NCBI GenBank assembly: GCA_963781265.1
Contig: CAWAFH010000015.1
Coordinates: forward strand, 124,001 to 188,000
Origin: WHSW01 sp963781265
Lineage (GTDB): Bacteria; Actinomycetota; Thermoleophilia; Solirubrobacterales; 70-9
Length of the DNA stretch: 64,000 nt
Direction: 5' to 3'
Of the stretch, positions 54,841 through 63,574 are shown piece by piece; the stretch's first letter is position 1; each line of letters opens with the position of its first letter. The position numbers and the translations under genes were made by a program. The notes beneath the pieces are model-generated. The model saw only the letters and a list, made by a program, of their open reading frames with translations, had not been told where the DNA came from and did no database searches.

Positions 54841-55401
54841 TCAGCCGACCGACGCCTTGATCGTCATCGTCCCCATCGGGATCCCCTTGCGGAAGGGGAA
54901 CGCGAAGGTGTCGGTGAGCACGCCGGCCCCAGCCTTCGCCAGGCTGGCCTCGGCGTCCTTGATCTTCAGGTTGGTGCCGGTGCTGCCGCTGATCGTCGCG
55001 TCGGACAGATCGAGGTCCATGAACCGGACCGCGGCGTGATCGGACTTCGCGAACAGCTTCGTCTTGTTCTTGCCGATCTTGACGACGAACTGCGTGAACT
55101 TCACCACCCCGCCCTCGGCGGTGTTGCGGGAGAACACCAGGCCTCCCTTGTGCTCGATCGTCCCCTTCGGGCCCTCGCTGACGTCGCCGCCCGAGATCGG
55201 GAAGTTGACCCCGCGGTGCTTGTCGGCCGCGGCGCCCGTCGCCCCGACCGCGATGCTCATGTCGGCGAAGCCCTCGAACGTGGCGGTGTCGGGCTTGAAC
55301 ACCGACTTGCCGCCGGTCACCGGGTCGGCCCCGGCCGTGGCGACGAAGCCGAGCGCAGCGATCAGGCCGATCGCCGCGCCGCTTGCAATCAAACGCTTCA
55401 T
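54841..55401 (-). CDS. Secreted protein, HtaA-like beta domain (tentative)
   Basis: A 186-residue protein from ATG 55401 with a signal peptide (MKRLIASGAAIGLIAALGF, cleavage after ATAGA). The mature part is beta-strand-rich, with FPISGGDVSEGPKGTIEHKG and GGLVFSRNTAEGG. This resembles bacterial HtaA-like surface domains, but the match is not strong and heme ligands are not identifiable. No lipobox. Confidence 0.6.
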   Translation of the reverse strand: MKRLIASGAAIGLIAALGFVATAGADPVTGGKSVFKPDTATFEGFADMSIAVGATGAAADKHRGVNFPISGGDVSEGPKGTIEHKGGLVFSRNTAEGGVVKFTQFVVKIGKNKTKLFAKSDHAAVRFMDLDLSDATISGSTGTNLKIKDAEASLAKAGAGVLTDTFAFPFRKGIPMGTMTIKASVG

Positions 55402-55420
55402 TGCTCCTCCTCGATCGATC

Positions 55421-56524
55421 TCAGACGGCAAACCGGCCATCCTCCTGCAGCAATTCGCCGTCGACCTCCACCCGTCCTCCCCGTCGCAGGTCGCAGACCA
55501 TGTCGGTGTGGACGGCGCTCTCGTTGACGCCGCCCGACTCGGGGTAGCTGGCGCCGACCGCGAGGTGGATCGTGCCGCCGATCTTCTCGTCGAGCAGGAC
55601 CGAGCGGGTCCCGTTCTCGATCCCGAAGTTGGTGCCGATCCCCAGCTCGCCGAGGCGCCGCGCGCCCTCGTCGGAGTCGAGCATGTTGATCAGGTACTCC
55701 TCGCCGCGCTCGGCGGTCGCGTCGACCACCTTGCCCGACTCGAAGCGGAGCCTCACGCCGGCCACCTCGCGGCCGCCGATCGTCGCCGGGAGGTGAAACG
55801 AGACCTCGCCCTGCGCGGAGTCCTCGATCGGGCCGGTGAAGAACTCGCCGTCGGGCATGTTGTGCTCGCCGTCGCAGGGGATGAAGTGACGCCCGGCGAT
55901 CCCGAGGGTCAGATCGGTGCCCTCGGACACGATCCGCACCTCCTCGCGACCCTCGATCCACTCGGCGAGCCGATGACATTCCTCCGAGGCGCGCTTCCAG
56001 GCCCCGAGGGGGTCGGGGTCGTCGGCAAGGCACGCGCGGTAGTAGAAGTCCTCGAAGTCGGCGAGGCTCATCTCGGCGTCAGCGGCATGGGCGTTGGTCG
56101 GATACATCGTCCCGACCCAGCGGTAGTCGCCCTCGGACGAACGCTTGAGCATCGTCGCCATCAGCTCGCGGGTCGCGTTGCGGCGCCTCGTCTGGCGCTC
56201 GGGACCGACGTTGGACAGCTCGCGCGTGTTCGTGTCGGCCCAGATCGCGATCCGGCAGTCGGCCTGCTCGATCGCCCACTCCTGCACCGGCGAGATCCAG
56301 TCGAGCTGGGCGTCGGATGCGTGCTTGAAGTACGACGCCTGCTGTCCGTCGAACGCCATCGAGACGACCGGCATCCCACCCGCCTGCAGGACCTGCTCAT
56401 AGATGGCCGCGACCAGCGGCTCGGCGGCGCTCGGCCCCTCGATCAGGCAGGTGTCGCCCTCCCCCACGTGCGTCGAGTACCCGACCAGGATCCTCGCCAG
56501 GTTGTCGACCCTCGGGTCCTTCAT
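55421..56524 (-). CDS. M29 family aminopeptidase
   Basis: Metal-dependent aminopeptidase of 367 residues (AmpS/PepS/aminopeptidase II family). Metal-ligand segments: CDGEHNMPDGEFFTGP, LGELGIGTN, DEKIGGTIHLAVGASYPE and SAVHTDMVCD. ATG at 56524 follows pdxT by one codon-length gap. Broad N-terminal residue removal is the family function. Confidence 0.93.
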   Translation of the reverse strand: MKDPRVDNLARILVGYSTHVGEGDTCLIEGPSAAEPLVAAIYEQVLQAGGMPVVSMAFDGQQASYFKHASDAQLDWISPVQEWAIEQADCRIAIWADTNTRELSNVGPERQTRRRNATRELMATMLKRSSEGDYRWVGTMYPTNAHAADAEMSLADFEDFYYRACLADDPDPLGAWKRASEECHRLAEWIEGREEVRIVSEGTDLTLGIAGRHFIPCDGEHNMPDGEFFTGPIEDSAQGEVSFHLPATIGGREVAGVRLRFESGKVVDATAERGEEYLINMLDSDEGARRLGELGIGTNFGIENGTRSVLLDEKIGGTIHLAVGASYPESGGVNESAVHTDMVCDLRRGGRVEVDGELLQEDGRFAV

Positions 56525-57175
56525 TCAGTCTCTCCTTTCGGCGCCGGCTCCCCCCGCCGGCGCGGCCTCGCGCCGCTCGCTCGCGGCGGTCGCCATCGCC
56601 ATCAATAGTGCGTGTACGCGTGAATCCCCGCTCAGCTCGGGATGAAACGAGCAGAGCACGATCTGGCCCTCTCGGACCGCGACCGGATGGTCGTCGACCG
56701 CTGCCAGAACCTCGACTGCCGGGCCGATGCTCTGCGGCTCCACCCAGGGCGCGCGGATGAACACCGCCCGCAGCGGCTCGGGGCCGATCCCGGTGAGCTC
56801 GAGGTCGGCTTCGAAGCTCGCGATCTGGCGGCCGAAGGCGTTGCGGCGACAGACCACGTCGACGAGGCCGAGGCGCTCGCGGTCGCAGACGATCATCCCC
56901 GCGCAGGTGCCGAGGATCGGGCGCCCGGACTCGGCGTGGGCTCGGATCGCCGGCTCGAGGCCGTCGCGGGCGATGGCCTTCATGATCGTCGTCGACTCGC
57001 CCCCGGGGATCACCAGCGCATCGAGGTCGGCAAGCGCCTCGGGGGTCCTGACCTCAGCCGGCTCGGCGCCGAGTCCGGCCAGCATCGAGGCGTGCGCCGC
57101 GAAGTCGCCCTGGCTCGCGAGCACGCCGACCCGGAGCCGGCGCGGCTGGTCCCCCGCGAACGGCGGCTCAGACAC
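56525..57175 (-). CDS. pdxT: Pyridoxal 5'-phosphate synthase glutaminase subunit
   Basis: Provides ammonia to PdxS. The 216-residue protein has GVLASQGDFAAH, PGGESTTIMK, the nucleophile Cys91 in GTCAGM and CSFHPELSGD for the His/Glu pair. The C-terminus carries an extra 15-20 residues (AASERREAAPAGGAGAERRD) beyond the family end, of a composition reminiscent of the heptad repeats. GTG start overlaps the pdxS end by 8 bp. Confidence 0.95.
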   Translation of the reverse strand: MSEPPFAGDQPRRLRVGVLASQGDFAAHASMLAGLGAEPAEVRTPEALADLDALVIPGGESTTIMKAIARDGLEPAIRAHAESGRPILGTCAGMIVCDRERLGLVDVVCRRNAFGRQIASFEADLELTGIGPEPLRAVFIRAPWVEPQSIGPAVEVLAAVDDHPVAVREGQIVLCSFHPELSGDSRVHALLMAMATAASERREAAPAGGAGAERRD

Positions 57176-58055
57176 CGCGATGCTGAAGCAGCTCGCCCTG
57201 GGCCGCGAGCTCGGCGATGTCGTCGCCGCGCATCGGCTCGCCGAGGCCGGTCGAGGCCGCGGCGACCCGCTCGGGGTCGTTGAAGTGGGTGGTCGCCTCG
57301 ACGATCGCCCGGGCGCGCCGCTCGGGATCGGAGGACTTGAAGATTCCGGAGCCGACGAAGTTGCCCTCGGCCCCGAGCTGCATGGTCAGCGCCGCATCGG
57401 CCGGGGTTGCGATCCCGCCGGCGCAGAACATCGGCACGGGGAGCTTGCCCTCGCGGGCGACCTCCTCGACGATCTCGACCGGCGCGCGCAGTTCCTTCGC
57501 CGCCCCGTAGAGCTGCTCGGGATCGAGCGTCCCGAGCCGGCGGATCCCGCCGACGATCTCGCGCAGGTGGCGGACGGCCTCGACGATGTTGCCGGTCCCG
57601 GCCTCGCCCTTGGAGCGGATCATCGCGGCACCCTCGCCGAGCCGCCGCAGCGCCTCGCCGAGGTCGGTCGCGCCGCACACGAACGGGGTCTCGAACGCGT
57701 GCTTGTCGACGTGGTTGGCCTCGTCGGCCGGCGTCAGCACCTCGGACTCGTCGATGTAGTCGATCTCGAGCGCCTGCAGGACCTGAGCCTCGGCGAAGTG
57801 GCCGATCCGCGCCTTGGCCATGACCGGGATCGTCACCGCCTCCTGGATCGCCTTGATCATCGACGGGTCGCTCATCCGCGCGACCCCGCCGTCGCGGCGG
57901 ATGTCGGCCGGCACCCGCTCGAGCGCCATCACCGCGACCGCGCCGGCGTCCTCGGCCACGCGCGCCTCGTCGGCGTTGACCACGTCCATGATCACGCCGC
58001 CCTTGAGCATCTCAGCCAGGCCGCGCTTGACCCTGAATGTCCCCGTCTCACTCAT
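57168..58055 (-). CDS. pdxS: Pyridoxal 5'-phosphate synthase lyase subunit
   Basis: Builds PLP from ribose 5-phosphate, glyceraldehyde 3-phosphate and ammonia. The 295-residue barrel starts at ATG 58055 (MSETGTFRVKRGLAEM), with Asp24 in GGVIMDVVN and Lys81 in VMAKARIGH, and the second Lys in GATDLGEAL-to-MIRSKGEAGTGN. The open frame extends further upstream without similarity. Confidence 0.97.
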   Translation of the reverse strand: MSETGTFRVKRGLAEMLKGGVIMDVVNADEARVAEDAGAVAVMALERVPADIRRDGGVARMSDPSMIKAIQEAVTIPVMAKARIGHFAEAQVLQALEIDYIDESEVLTPADEANHVDKHAFETPFVCGATDLGEALRRLGEGAAMIRSKGEAGTGNIVEAVRHLREIVGGIRRLGTLDPEQLYGAAKELRAPVEIVEEVAREGKLPVPMFCAGGIATPADAALTMQLGAEGNFVGSGIFKSSDPERRARAIVEATTHFNDPERVAAASTGLGEPMRGDDIAELAAQGELLQHRGV

Positions 58056-58136
58056 CGAGCCCCTGAGGATACGAGAGACGCGCCCCCGCGCTCGTCCGGC
58101 GAGGTCCAAAATCGCCGCGCTCGATTGTCCGAGTCG

Positions 58137-59558
58137 TCAGCCCCCGCGCGCAAACTGGCCGTGAAAGCCGAACGGGATGTGGTGCGGCGCCTCGGCCCGG
58201 GCGATCTCGTCCAGGCTTGCGGCGTCCAGGACGAGCAGGAACGAGTTCCCGCGGCCGGCGTCGAGGACCACCGACAGCAGCACCCCGGCGTCCTCGGCCG
58301 CCGCCCCGGGCTCGGCGACGAAGACGGGCTCGCCGGCGTACTGGCCGGGCGCCGACCAGGCTGCGGTCTCGCCGCGCTCGACGTCAGCCTTGACGATCCG
58401 GGCGAGCCACCCGGAGTCGTCGGTGCCGACCCCCCAGACATAGCGGTGCTTGCGCTCGTGGCAGCGGCCGTAGTTGATCCGCGGCAGGTCGAAGCCCTCG
58501 TCGACCAGGCGCTCGTGCGAGACGCTGCCGTCCTGAGGACGGATCCGGAAGCGGCGCAGCTCGGGGTCCGCGACCGGCTTGCCGGCTCGCAGGCGCTCGA
58601 GGTACAGGTCCTCGACGATCCCGGCGTCGTCGAACGTGCACAGGTCCACGACGACCTGGTCGCCTTCCTCGTAGGCGTTGACGTGGTGAAAGCCGAAGCA
58701 GGCGTCGGTCTCGAACGGGCCGCTCGCCTCACCCGTCGCGCGGTCGAGCAGCGTGAACCGCGTGCCGAGCTCGGGCTTCCAGCGGTAGTTCTCGATGTAG
58801 GGGCGGCCGCTGAGCGCGAGGCGCAGCGGGTTGACGACGAAGGGGAACTCGGCGAGCACCAGCCAGCGCTCGGTGAGCCCGAACGAATGCATGTAGGCGG
58901 GTTCCTTGACCGCCCGGCTGGCGATCACCTCGGGTGCCGCATCCTCGGGAGCGAGCCGGAAGAACCGGTATTCGTTGCGGGGCCCGAGCTTCGCCGAGTA
59001 GTTGATCAGGCCACCGCTCGCGCGGTCCAGGTGCGGGTGCGCGGTGGTCAGCATCCCGGGCGCCTCGTAGGCGACCCCGACGGTCTCGAGCGTCTCGGCA
59101 TCGAATTGGACCGGGATCGGGGTCTCGGTCATCGCGATGAACCGGTCCCCGAGCTCGACCAGGTTGACGTTCGCGTTGTCGGACAGGCTGGGCGAGAACA
59201 TCGCGGCGACCCGCTGGAAGAGCGACCTGCACGGGTCGGTCGCGAACTCGGAGTGCGTGATCCGCCCGGTCCGCTTCGCGTCGCGATAGGCGTTGCCCTC
59301 CAGGAACCGGCTCGCGTAGGAGACCCGCCCGCCTCCGATCCCGAACCGGTGCAGCATCGCGAAGCCGTCGAACCAATGGTTCATCGTCCGCTCGCCGACC
59401 TCCCACTTCGCGGGCCCGGTGCGCAGGAGCGAGCCGGTCAGCCACTCGGGCAGCTCGCCGCTGAGGGGCAGCGAGTCGACCCGGACCTCGTCCTCGAGGG
59501 ATTCGAAGCCCTTGGCGGACCCGGCGACCGAAGCGGCGGGGTCGATTGCGGCTTCCAT
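58137..59558 (-). CDS. Carotenoid cleavage oxygenase
   Basis: Seven-bladed propeller dioxygenase of the RPE65/CCO family, 473 residues. The four iron-binding His lie in MLTTAHPHLD, AYMHSFGLT, CFGFHHVNAY and HIPFGFHGQF. Family members cleave carotenoids or related polyenes to apocarotenoids. ATG at 59558, only 12 bp after the NlpC/P60 gene, so probably cotranscribed though functionally unrelated. No carotenoid synthesis gene is in the window. Confidence 0.92.
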   Translation of the reverse strand: MEAAIDPAASVAGSAKGFESLEDEVRVDSLPLSGELPEWLTGSLLRTGPAKWEVGERTMNHWFDGFAMLHRFGIGGGRVSYASRFLEGNAYRDAKRTGRITHSEFATDPCRSLFQRVAAMFSPSLSDNANVNLVELGDRFIAMTETPIPVQFDAETLETVGVAYEAPGMLTTAHPHLDRASGGLINYSAKLGPRNEYRFFRLAPEDAAPEVIASRAVKEPAYMHSFGLTERWLVLAEFPFVVNPLRLALSGRPYIENYRWKPELGTRFTLLDRATGEASGPFETDACFGFHHVNAYEEGDQVVVDLCTFDDAGIVEDLYLERLRAGKPVADPELRRFRIRPQDGSVSHERLVDEGFDLPRINYGRCHERKHRYVWGVGTDDSGWLARIVKADVERGETAAWSAPGQYAGEPVFVAEPGAAAEDAGVLLSVVLDAGRGNSFLLVLDAASLDEIARAEAPHHIPFGFHGQFARGG

Positions 59559-59570
59559 ACGGCCCCAACC

Positions 59571-60782
59571 CTAATAGCCGGGCGGGTGCGTGGCCACGAA
59601 TCCGGCCGGATCCCGGGGGCCCTGCCAGCGGGGCCCGGCGCCGCCCGAGGTGTCGAAGCGAAGCCCGGCGACGACCATGTAGGCGTGCCCCGGATTCGAG
59701 TAGACGGTGATCCACTGGCCGGGGCCGCCATCGCCCCAGGTCATGAAGCCGGTCGAGTCGAGAGGTGTGGAGAGGAAGCCGCCGCCGTGCAGCGCGAAGC
59801 TGACCGATCCCGAGCAGTCGTAGCCGCTCGACTCGAACGAACCGTGACCGCCGCCCCACAGGTACGGCATGTCCGAGATCGCGTTGGCGGCGGCGATCGT
59901 GTCCTTGACCGCCTGCGGCGCGTCGGCCGGGGCCGTGGCCGTGCCGTCCGAGTTGATCGTCGCCGACGAGCCGCTCGGCGGCGCGACGTTCTCGGTTGGC
60001 GGCGCGGCCGCCGCATCGTCGCCCTCCGGCGCGACGGCGGGAGCCGGGGTCGAAAGCGCGCGGACGAGGCTGCGCTCCTTGCCCTGAAGCTGGGCGAGCT
60101 GGCGGCGGCGCTCGTCCTGGGCCGCCTGGAGCGCGGCCTCGCGCTGCTCGAGCGAGGCTCGTGACGCGGCCAGCGTCCGCTGGCGCTCGGCGATCGCCGC
60201 GCGGGCGGCCTCCATCCGCTGCACCGACGCCTCGACGTCACCGACGTAGGACCTGGCATCGGTCCGCAGCTCGCGGACCTTGTCGACCACGCCGGCCTCG
60301 TAGTCCCGGATGCGCTCCAGGTAGACCGAGGTCGCCGCGAGGTCGTCGAAGTCCTCGGAGTCGAGGAGCATCGTCAGCACGTCCGGCTCGCCGTGGCGAT
60401 AGATCGAGACCAGCAACTGCCGCAGGTCCCCGAGCGCGCCCTTGAGGCGCCGCTTCGTCTCGGCGAGCGCCTCGCGGGCCGCGGCGAGCTCGTCCCGGGC
60501 CGCGGCCAGCTCGGCCTCCTGCTCCGCGAGCTCGGCCGAGACCTTGTCCTCACGCGCGCGGAGGGCCGAGACCTCGCCGATCAGGGCGTCGACGGCGGCG
60601 TTCTGATCGGCGAGCCGCGAGCGGACCTCTTCCTGCTGCGCCCGGACCGCATCCAGCTGTTCGCTCTGCGCGCTCGAGCTCGGCCCGGTCGCGAGCCCGG
60701 CCGCCAGACAGCCCGCGACGACGGTCACCGCGATGGCGAATCGACGGCGGGATGGGCGGGGACTGATCTGCGCGCTCGGCAT
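59571..60782 (-). CDS. Secreted NlpC/P60-type cell-wall hydrolase with coiled coil
   Basis: A 403-residue exported protein from ATG 60782. N-terminus SRRRFAIAVTVVAGCLAAGL is a signal peptide with a twin-arginine-like SRRxF. Residues about 42-230 form a long charged coiled coil. The C-terminus is NlpC/P60-like: Cys in YDCSGSVSFAL and His in PGHAYMVVAG. It probably cuts peptidoglycan stem peptides, as RipA-type proteins do. Confidence 0.85.
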   Translation of the reverse strand: MPSAQISPRPSRRRFAIAVTVVAGCLAAGLATGPSSSAQSEQLDAVRAQQEEVRSRLADQNAAVDALIGEVSALRAREDKVSAELAEQEAELAAARDELAAAREALAETKRRLKGALGDLRQLLVSIYRHGEPDVLTMLLDSEDFDDLAATSVYLERIRDYEAGVVDKVRELRTDARSYVGDVEASVQRMEAARAAIAERQRTLAASRASLEQREAALQAAQDERRRQLAQLQGKERSLVRALSTPAPAVAPEGDDAAAAPPTENVAPPSGSSATINSDGTATAPADAPQAVKDTIAAANAISDMPYLWGGGHGSFESSGYDCSGSVSFALHGGGFLSTPLDSTGFMTWGDGGPGQWITVYSNPGHAYMVVAGLRFDTSGGAGPRWQGPRDPAGFVATHPPGY

Positions 60783-60898
60783 GGGGTCGCCGGGCTGCGG
60801 GCCGGCGGCACCACCGACCGTAGACGGCGCGCGAACAAACGTCAGCGTTTCATGAGCGTTTGCAGGATCCGTTGCGTGGGAGGAATCTCCCAGCCCGC

Positions 60899-60963
60899 CC
60901 CGACGCCGCGCGGTTCTGGGCACTCAGCGCGGTATCGGCGACGCAACCGCCCCGATCCGGCGG
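60899..60963. repeat. 65-bp direct repeat, copy 1
   Basis: This and the copy at 61021-61085 are 65 bp each, 122 bp apart, with three mismatches. They fill much of the 316-bp gap between the NlpC/P60 and RpiR genes. Copy 1, with the following bases to about 60870, has complementary ends (GTTGCGT / ACGCAAC and GGATC / GATCC) around two hairpins. Confidence 0.8.
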
Positions 60964-61020
60964 AACTTGGGAGGCATCGGTCGATCGTCCACCCGTGCGG
61001 CGCCCAGGCTCAAGCCCAGG

Positions 61021-61085
61021 CCCGACGCCGCGCGGTTCTGGGCACTTAGCGCGGTATAGGCGACGCAACGGCCCCGATCCGGCGG
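61021..61085. repeat. 65-bp direct repeat, copy 2
   Basis: Near-identical second copy, ending 13 bp before the rpiR-type gene stop. It differs from copy 1 by C-to-T, C-to-A and C-to-G changes and lacks the ACGCAAC partner that copy 1 has downstream. The rest of the gap (60783-60870 and 60964-61020) holds no other feature I can identify. Confidence 0.8.
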
Positions 61086-61098
61086 GGCGTGGCGCGAG

Positions 61099-62037
61099 CT
61101 ACTTCAGCTTGAAGGCGCGGATCCGATCCTTGTACGCGCCCTTGTCGCGGGCGTAGACGCCGTAGGCGAGCGCCTGGACGATCGCCAGCAGCGACGTGTT
61201 CGAGCGCGTGAACGAGGGCCCGTTCGACGAGTAGTAGAGCGTCAGGTCGGAGTGCTGGCCGATGTCCGAGAGCGTCGCGTCGGTGATCGCCATCGTCGAC
61301 GCCCCGCGGTGCTTGGCGAGCTTCATCGCGCGGACCACGATCGGATGCGCGCGGCCGGCCGAGAAGGCGATCACCAGCGAGTCCTCGTCGACGCGCGAGA
61401 GTCGCGTGATCGAGTCCTGGCGCGGGCTGGCGACGACCTCGGCGCGGATGTCGAGCAGCGCCAACAGGTGGCGCAGATAGCTCGCGAAGAATGCAAGTTG
61501 GTCCATGCCGACGATCATCACCCGGTGGGCGCTGCCGAGCGCGGTGACGCACGCCTCGACCTGCTCACGGGTCAGGTTGCGGACCGTCTCCTCGACGTTG
61601 GCGTGGTCGGCGGCCAGCGACGCCTCGAACTCGGAGTGGTCGAAGTCGAACAGCGGCGCGGTCGAGTTGCCGGTCTCGGCCGGCCCGCGGCTGCGGTACT
61701 CCTCGATCGCGGCCTGCTGCAGCTCGGGGTAGCCCTCGAAGCCGAGGGCCTGTGAGAAGCGGACGACGGTCGAGGAAGAGGTGTCCGCGCGGCGGGCCAG
61801 CTCCTCGGCGGTCTGGAAGGCGGCCTCGTCGAGGTGGTCGACGATGTAGCGGGCGACGTCCTTCTGCGAGCGGGAGAACTCGTCGAAGCGCTCGGTGATG
61901 TAGGTCGAGAGCGCCTTGCCGTTCGGCCGGGTGGGGGTCCGGCGCGCGGTGCCGTTGGCGGAGCTCGAGCGGGTGCGGGTGGCGGGGCGAGACTTGGTGG
62001 CGGTCTTGGTCACGGGCGGTTGTTTCGCCTCACCCAC
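61099..62037 (-). CDS. RpiR-family transcriptional regulator
   Basis: A 312-residue regulator with an N-terminal helix-turn-helix (FQTAEELARRADTSSSTVVRF, near residue 80) and a C-terminal SIS sugar-phosphate domain (HRVMIVGMDQLAFFA and DSLVIAFSAGR). Likely senses a phosphosugar. A disordered Lys/Arg/Thr-rich N-terminal 40 residues precedes. GTG at 62037 has AGAGGAAAAGG just upstream; GTG 62013 is an alternative. Target genes are not evident. Confidence 0.88.
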   Translation of the reverse strand: MGEAKQPPVTKTATKSRPATRTRSSSANGTARRTPTRPNGKALSTYITERFDEFSRSQKDVARYIVDHLDEAAFQTAEELARRADTSSSTVVRFSQALGFEGYPELQQAAIEEYRSRGPAETGNSTAPLFDFDHSEFEASLAADHANVEETVRNLTREQVEACVTALGSAHRVMIVGMDQLAFFASYLRHLLALLDIRAEVVASPRQDSITRLSRVDEDSLVIAFSAGRAHPIVVRAMKLAKHRGASTMAITDATLSDIGQHSDLTLYYSSNGPSFTRSNTSLLAIVQALAYGVYARDKGAYKDRIRAFKLK

Positions 62038-62099
62038 CCCTTTTCCTCTCGCGGGCGGTCGAATGCAAGATCGGCCGCCGATGTGGTTGGATCGCGGCG

Positions 62100-62537
62100 A
62101 TGGACCCCGAGCCGCTGTTGCGCCAGACCAACCGCAACATGATCGCCTTCGACCTGGCGCTCGGCTCGGCGGCGTTGCTCGCTCCCGACGCGACCCTCCG
62201 GGTCCTCGGCCACGATGAGCCCTCGCCCGACGCCCGCGAGCTGTTTCGCCGCTGCGGTCCGATCTGGCTGACCTTCGCCGCGGCGCACCTCGCCGCAGAC
62301 CGGCGCGACCGTCCCGAGGACTGGTGGGCGCTCGCGTGGCTGCGGGGCACCGAGATCGCCACCGACATCCTGTGGTCGCGCTCGAACGCCTTCTCGCGGC
62401 CCGGCGCCCGCGCCGGGATGTGGTTCGCGGGGGCCGGCAACCTGGGGATGGCCGCCGGGTTCGCCTGGCTGGCTCGAGAGCGGTCGCAGCGGGCGGCGCG
62501 CCCAAGCGGGCTCCGCGGGCTGCTGCGCCGCCGCTAG
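62100..62537 (+). CDS. Small membrane protein of unknown function
   Basis: A 145-residue protein from ATG 62100, divergent from the RpiR gene. It has three to four hydrophobic segments (MIAFDLALGSAALLAPDA, GPIWLTFAAAHLAA, GMWFAGAGNLGMAAGFAWL) and a basic C-terminus. No family recognised. The 62-bp divergent gap leaves room for a shared regulatory region. Confidence 0.65.
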   Translation: MDPEPLLRQTNRNMIAFDLALGSAALLAPDATLRVLGHDEPSPDARELFRRCGPIWLTFAAAHLAADRRDRPEDWWALAWLRGTEIATDILWSRSNAFSRPGARAGMWFAGAGNLGMAAGFAWLARERSQRAARPSGLRGLLRRR

Positions 62538-62559
62538 GACGGGCCGCCGGGCGTCGGCG

Positions 62560-63531
62560 CTATTGGTAGAGCAGGAAGTCGGGCTCGGGATCGAGGCCGA
62601 GCACCGCCGTGGGCTTCATCAGCGGCGCGTCGCGCCGGTAGAAGAGCGAGAAGCCGTCGAAGAGCCTCGGGACGGCGAGCGCCTCGTATCCGGCGACCTT
62701 CGGGCCCGGGCTGCCGATCCCGTCGAAGTTGAGGACCACCTGGACTCCGCGCCGCTGCTTGACGTTCGTCCGCCCGCGGATCGAGCCCCGGCGAAACTGG
62801 TGCACGACGAGCAGCTTCGGTGGCAGGTCCTCGTCGCGGACGATCGCCGCCAGCCGCTTGCTGACGCCGTTCACCTGCGCGGCGGTCACCTTGCCCGGGG
62901 TGCGGCCGGGGATGCCGCGACGGCCGACGTTCCATTCCGGGTCGATGGCGACGTCGACCTCGGGCTCGGCGATCCAATCGCCGAGTGCCGCCAGCTCGGC
63001 CGGGAAGGTCGAGCGGCCCGGCTGGATGTCCAGCATCAGCCTCGCGCCGGCCTCGCGGGCCTGGGCGAGGTAGAGCCCGATCACCTCGTCGCTCTGGCGG
63101 GTCCGGTAGAGGCGGTCCGGGCCGCCGCCCGCGGTCGCGAATACCGAGACGAGGTCGAACTCGCCGACCACCGGCCGGTCGCCGAGCTCCGCGTAGGGCT
63201 CGGTCTGTAACGCGAGCGCCCGCGCCGCGCCGGGCACCGTGTGCGTGCCAAGCACCGTCTGGCCCATCTGCGGCGCGCCGTAGAGGGCGACGACTCGGCT
63301 CGCGGGCAGCGGATCGCCGCCAACGGTGCCGCCGATCCCACCTGTGCCGCCCGCGCGGGGAGCCGGGTGGGCGGGCTGCTCGGCGAGGAACTCGCGGGTC
63401 TCGCGGGCGATCTCGGCTGCCGTCGGCGGGCGGGCCGCAGCGGCCGCCGGCGGGGCCGCGACCGCGAGCGCGGCGAGGATCGCGGCTGTCAGCGCACGGA
63501 CCATCACTTGCGTCAACAAGCTACGCCGCAC
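62560..63531 (-). CDS. Secreted protein of unknown function, glycosidase-like barrel (tentative)
   Basis: A 323-residue exported protein: N-terminal signal (VRALTAAILAALAVAAPPAAAA), a Pro/Gly-rich spacer to about 75, then alternating strands with RLMLDIQPGRS, VDVAIDPEWNVG and KLLVVHQF. The pattern suggests a (beta/alpha) barrel with acidic residues at strand ends, as in glycosidases, but no catalytic pair can be named. No lipobox. ATG at 63531. Confidence 0.6.
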   Translation of the reverse strand: MRRSLLTQVMVRALTAAILAALAVAAPPAAAAARPPTAAEIARETREFLAEQPAHPAPRAGGTGGIGGTVGGDPLPASRVVALYGAPQMGQTVLGTHTVPGAARALALQTEPYAELGDRPVVGEFDLVSVFATAGGGPDRLYRTRQSDEVIGLYLAQAREAGARLMLDIQPGRSTFPAELAALGDWIAEPEVDVAIDPEWNVGRRGIPGRTPGKVTAAQVNGVSKRLAAIVRDEDLPPKLLVVHQFRRGSIRGRTNVKQRRGVQVVLNFDGIGSPGPKVAGYEALAVPRLFDGFSLFYRRDAPLMKPTAVLGLDPEPDFLLYQ

Positions 63532-63574
63532 GGAAGAGCGCTCCTGCGGGCGCGAACCTGTGCCCGCGGGTCGC

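Noticed and set aside
60899..61085. CRISPR array
   Set aside because: Only two 65-bp copies with a 57-bp spacer, no cas genes, and repeats much longer than CRISPR repeats.
60783..61098. c-di-AMP (ydaO) riboswitch upstream of the NlpC/P60 gene
   Set aside because: Such riboswitches are common in this position, but the conserved blocks (GGGGAACC, GGGGUGAAUCC, CAGCUAACC) are absent on the minus strand.
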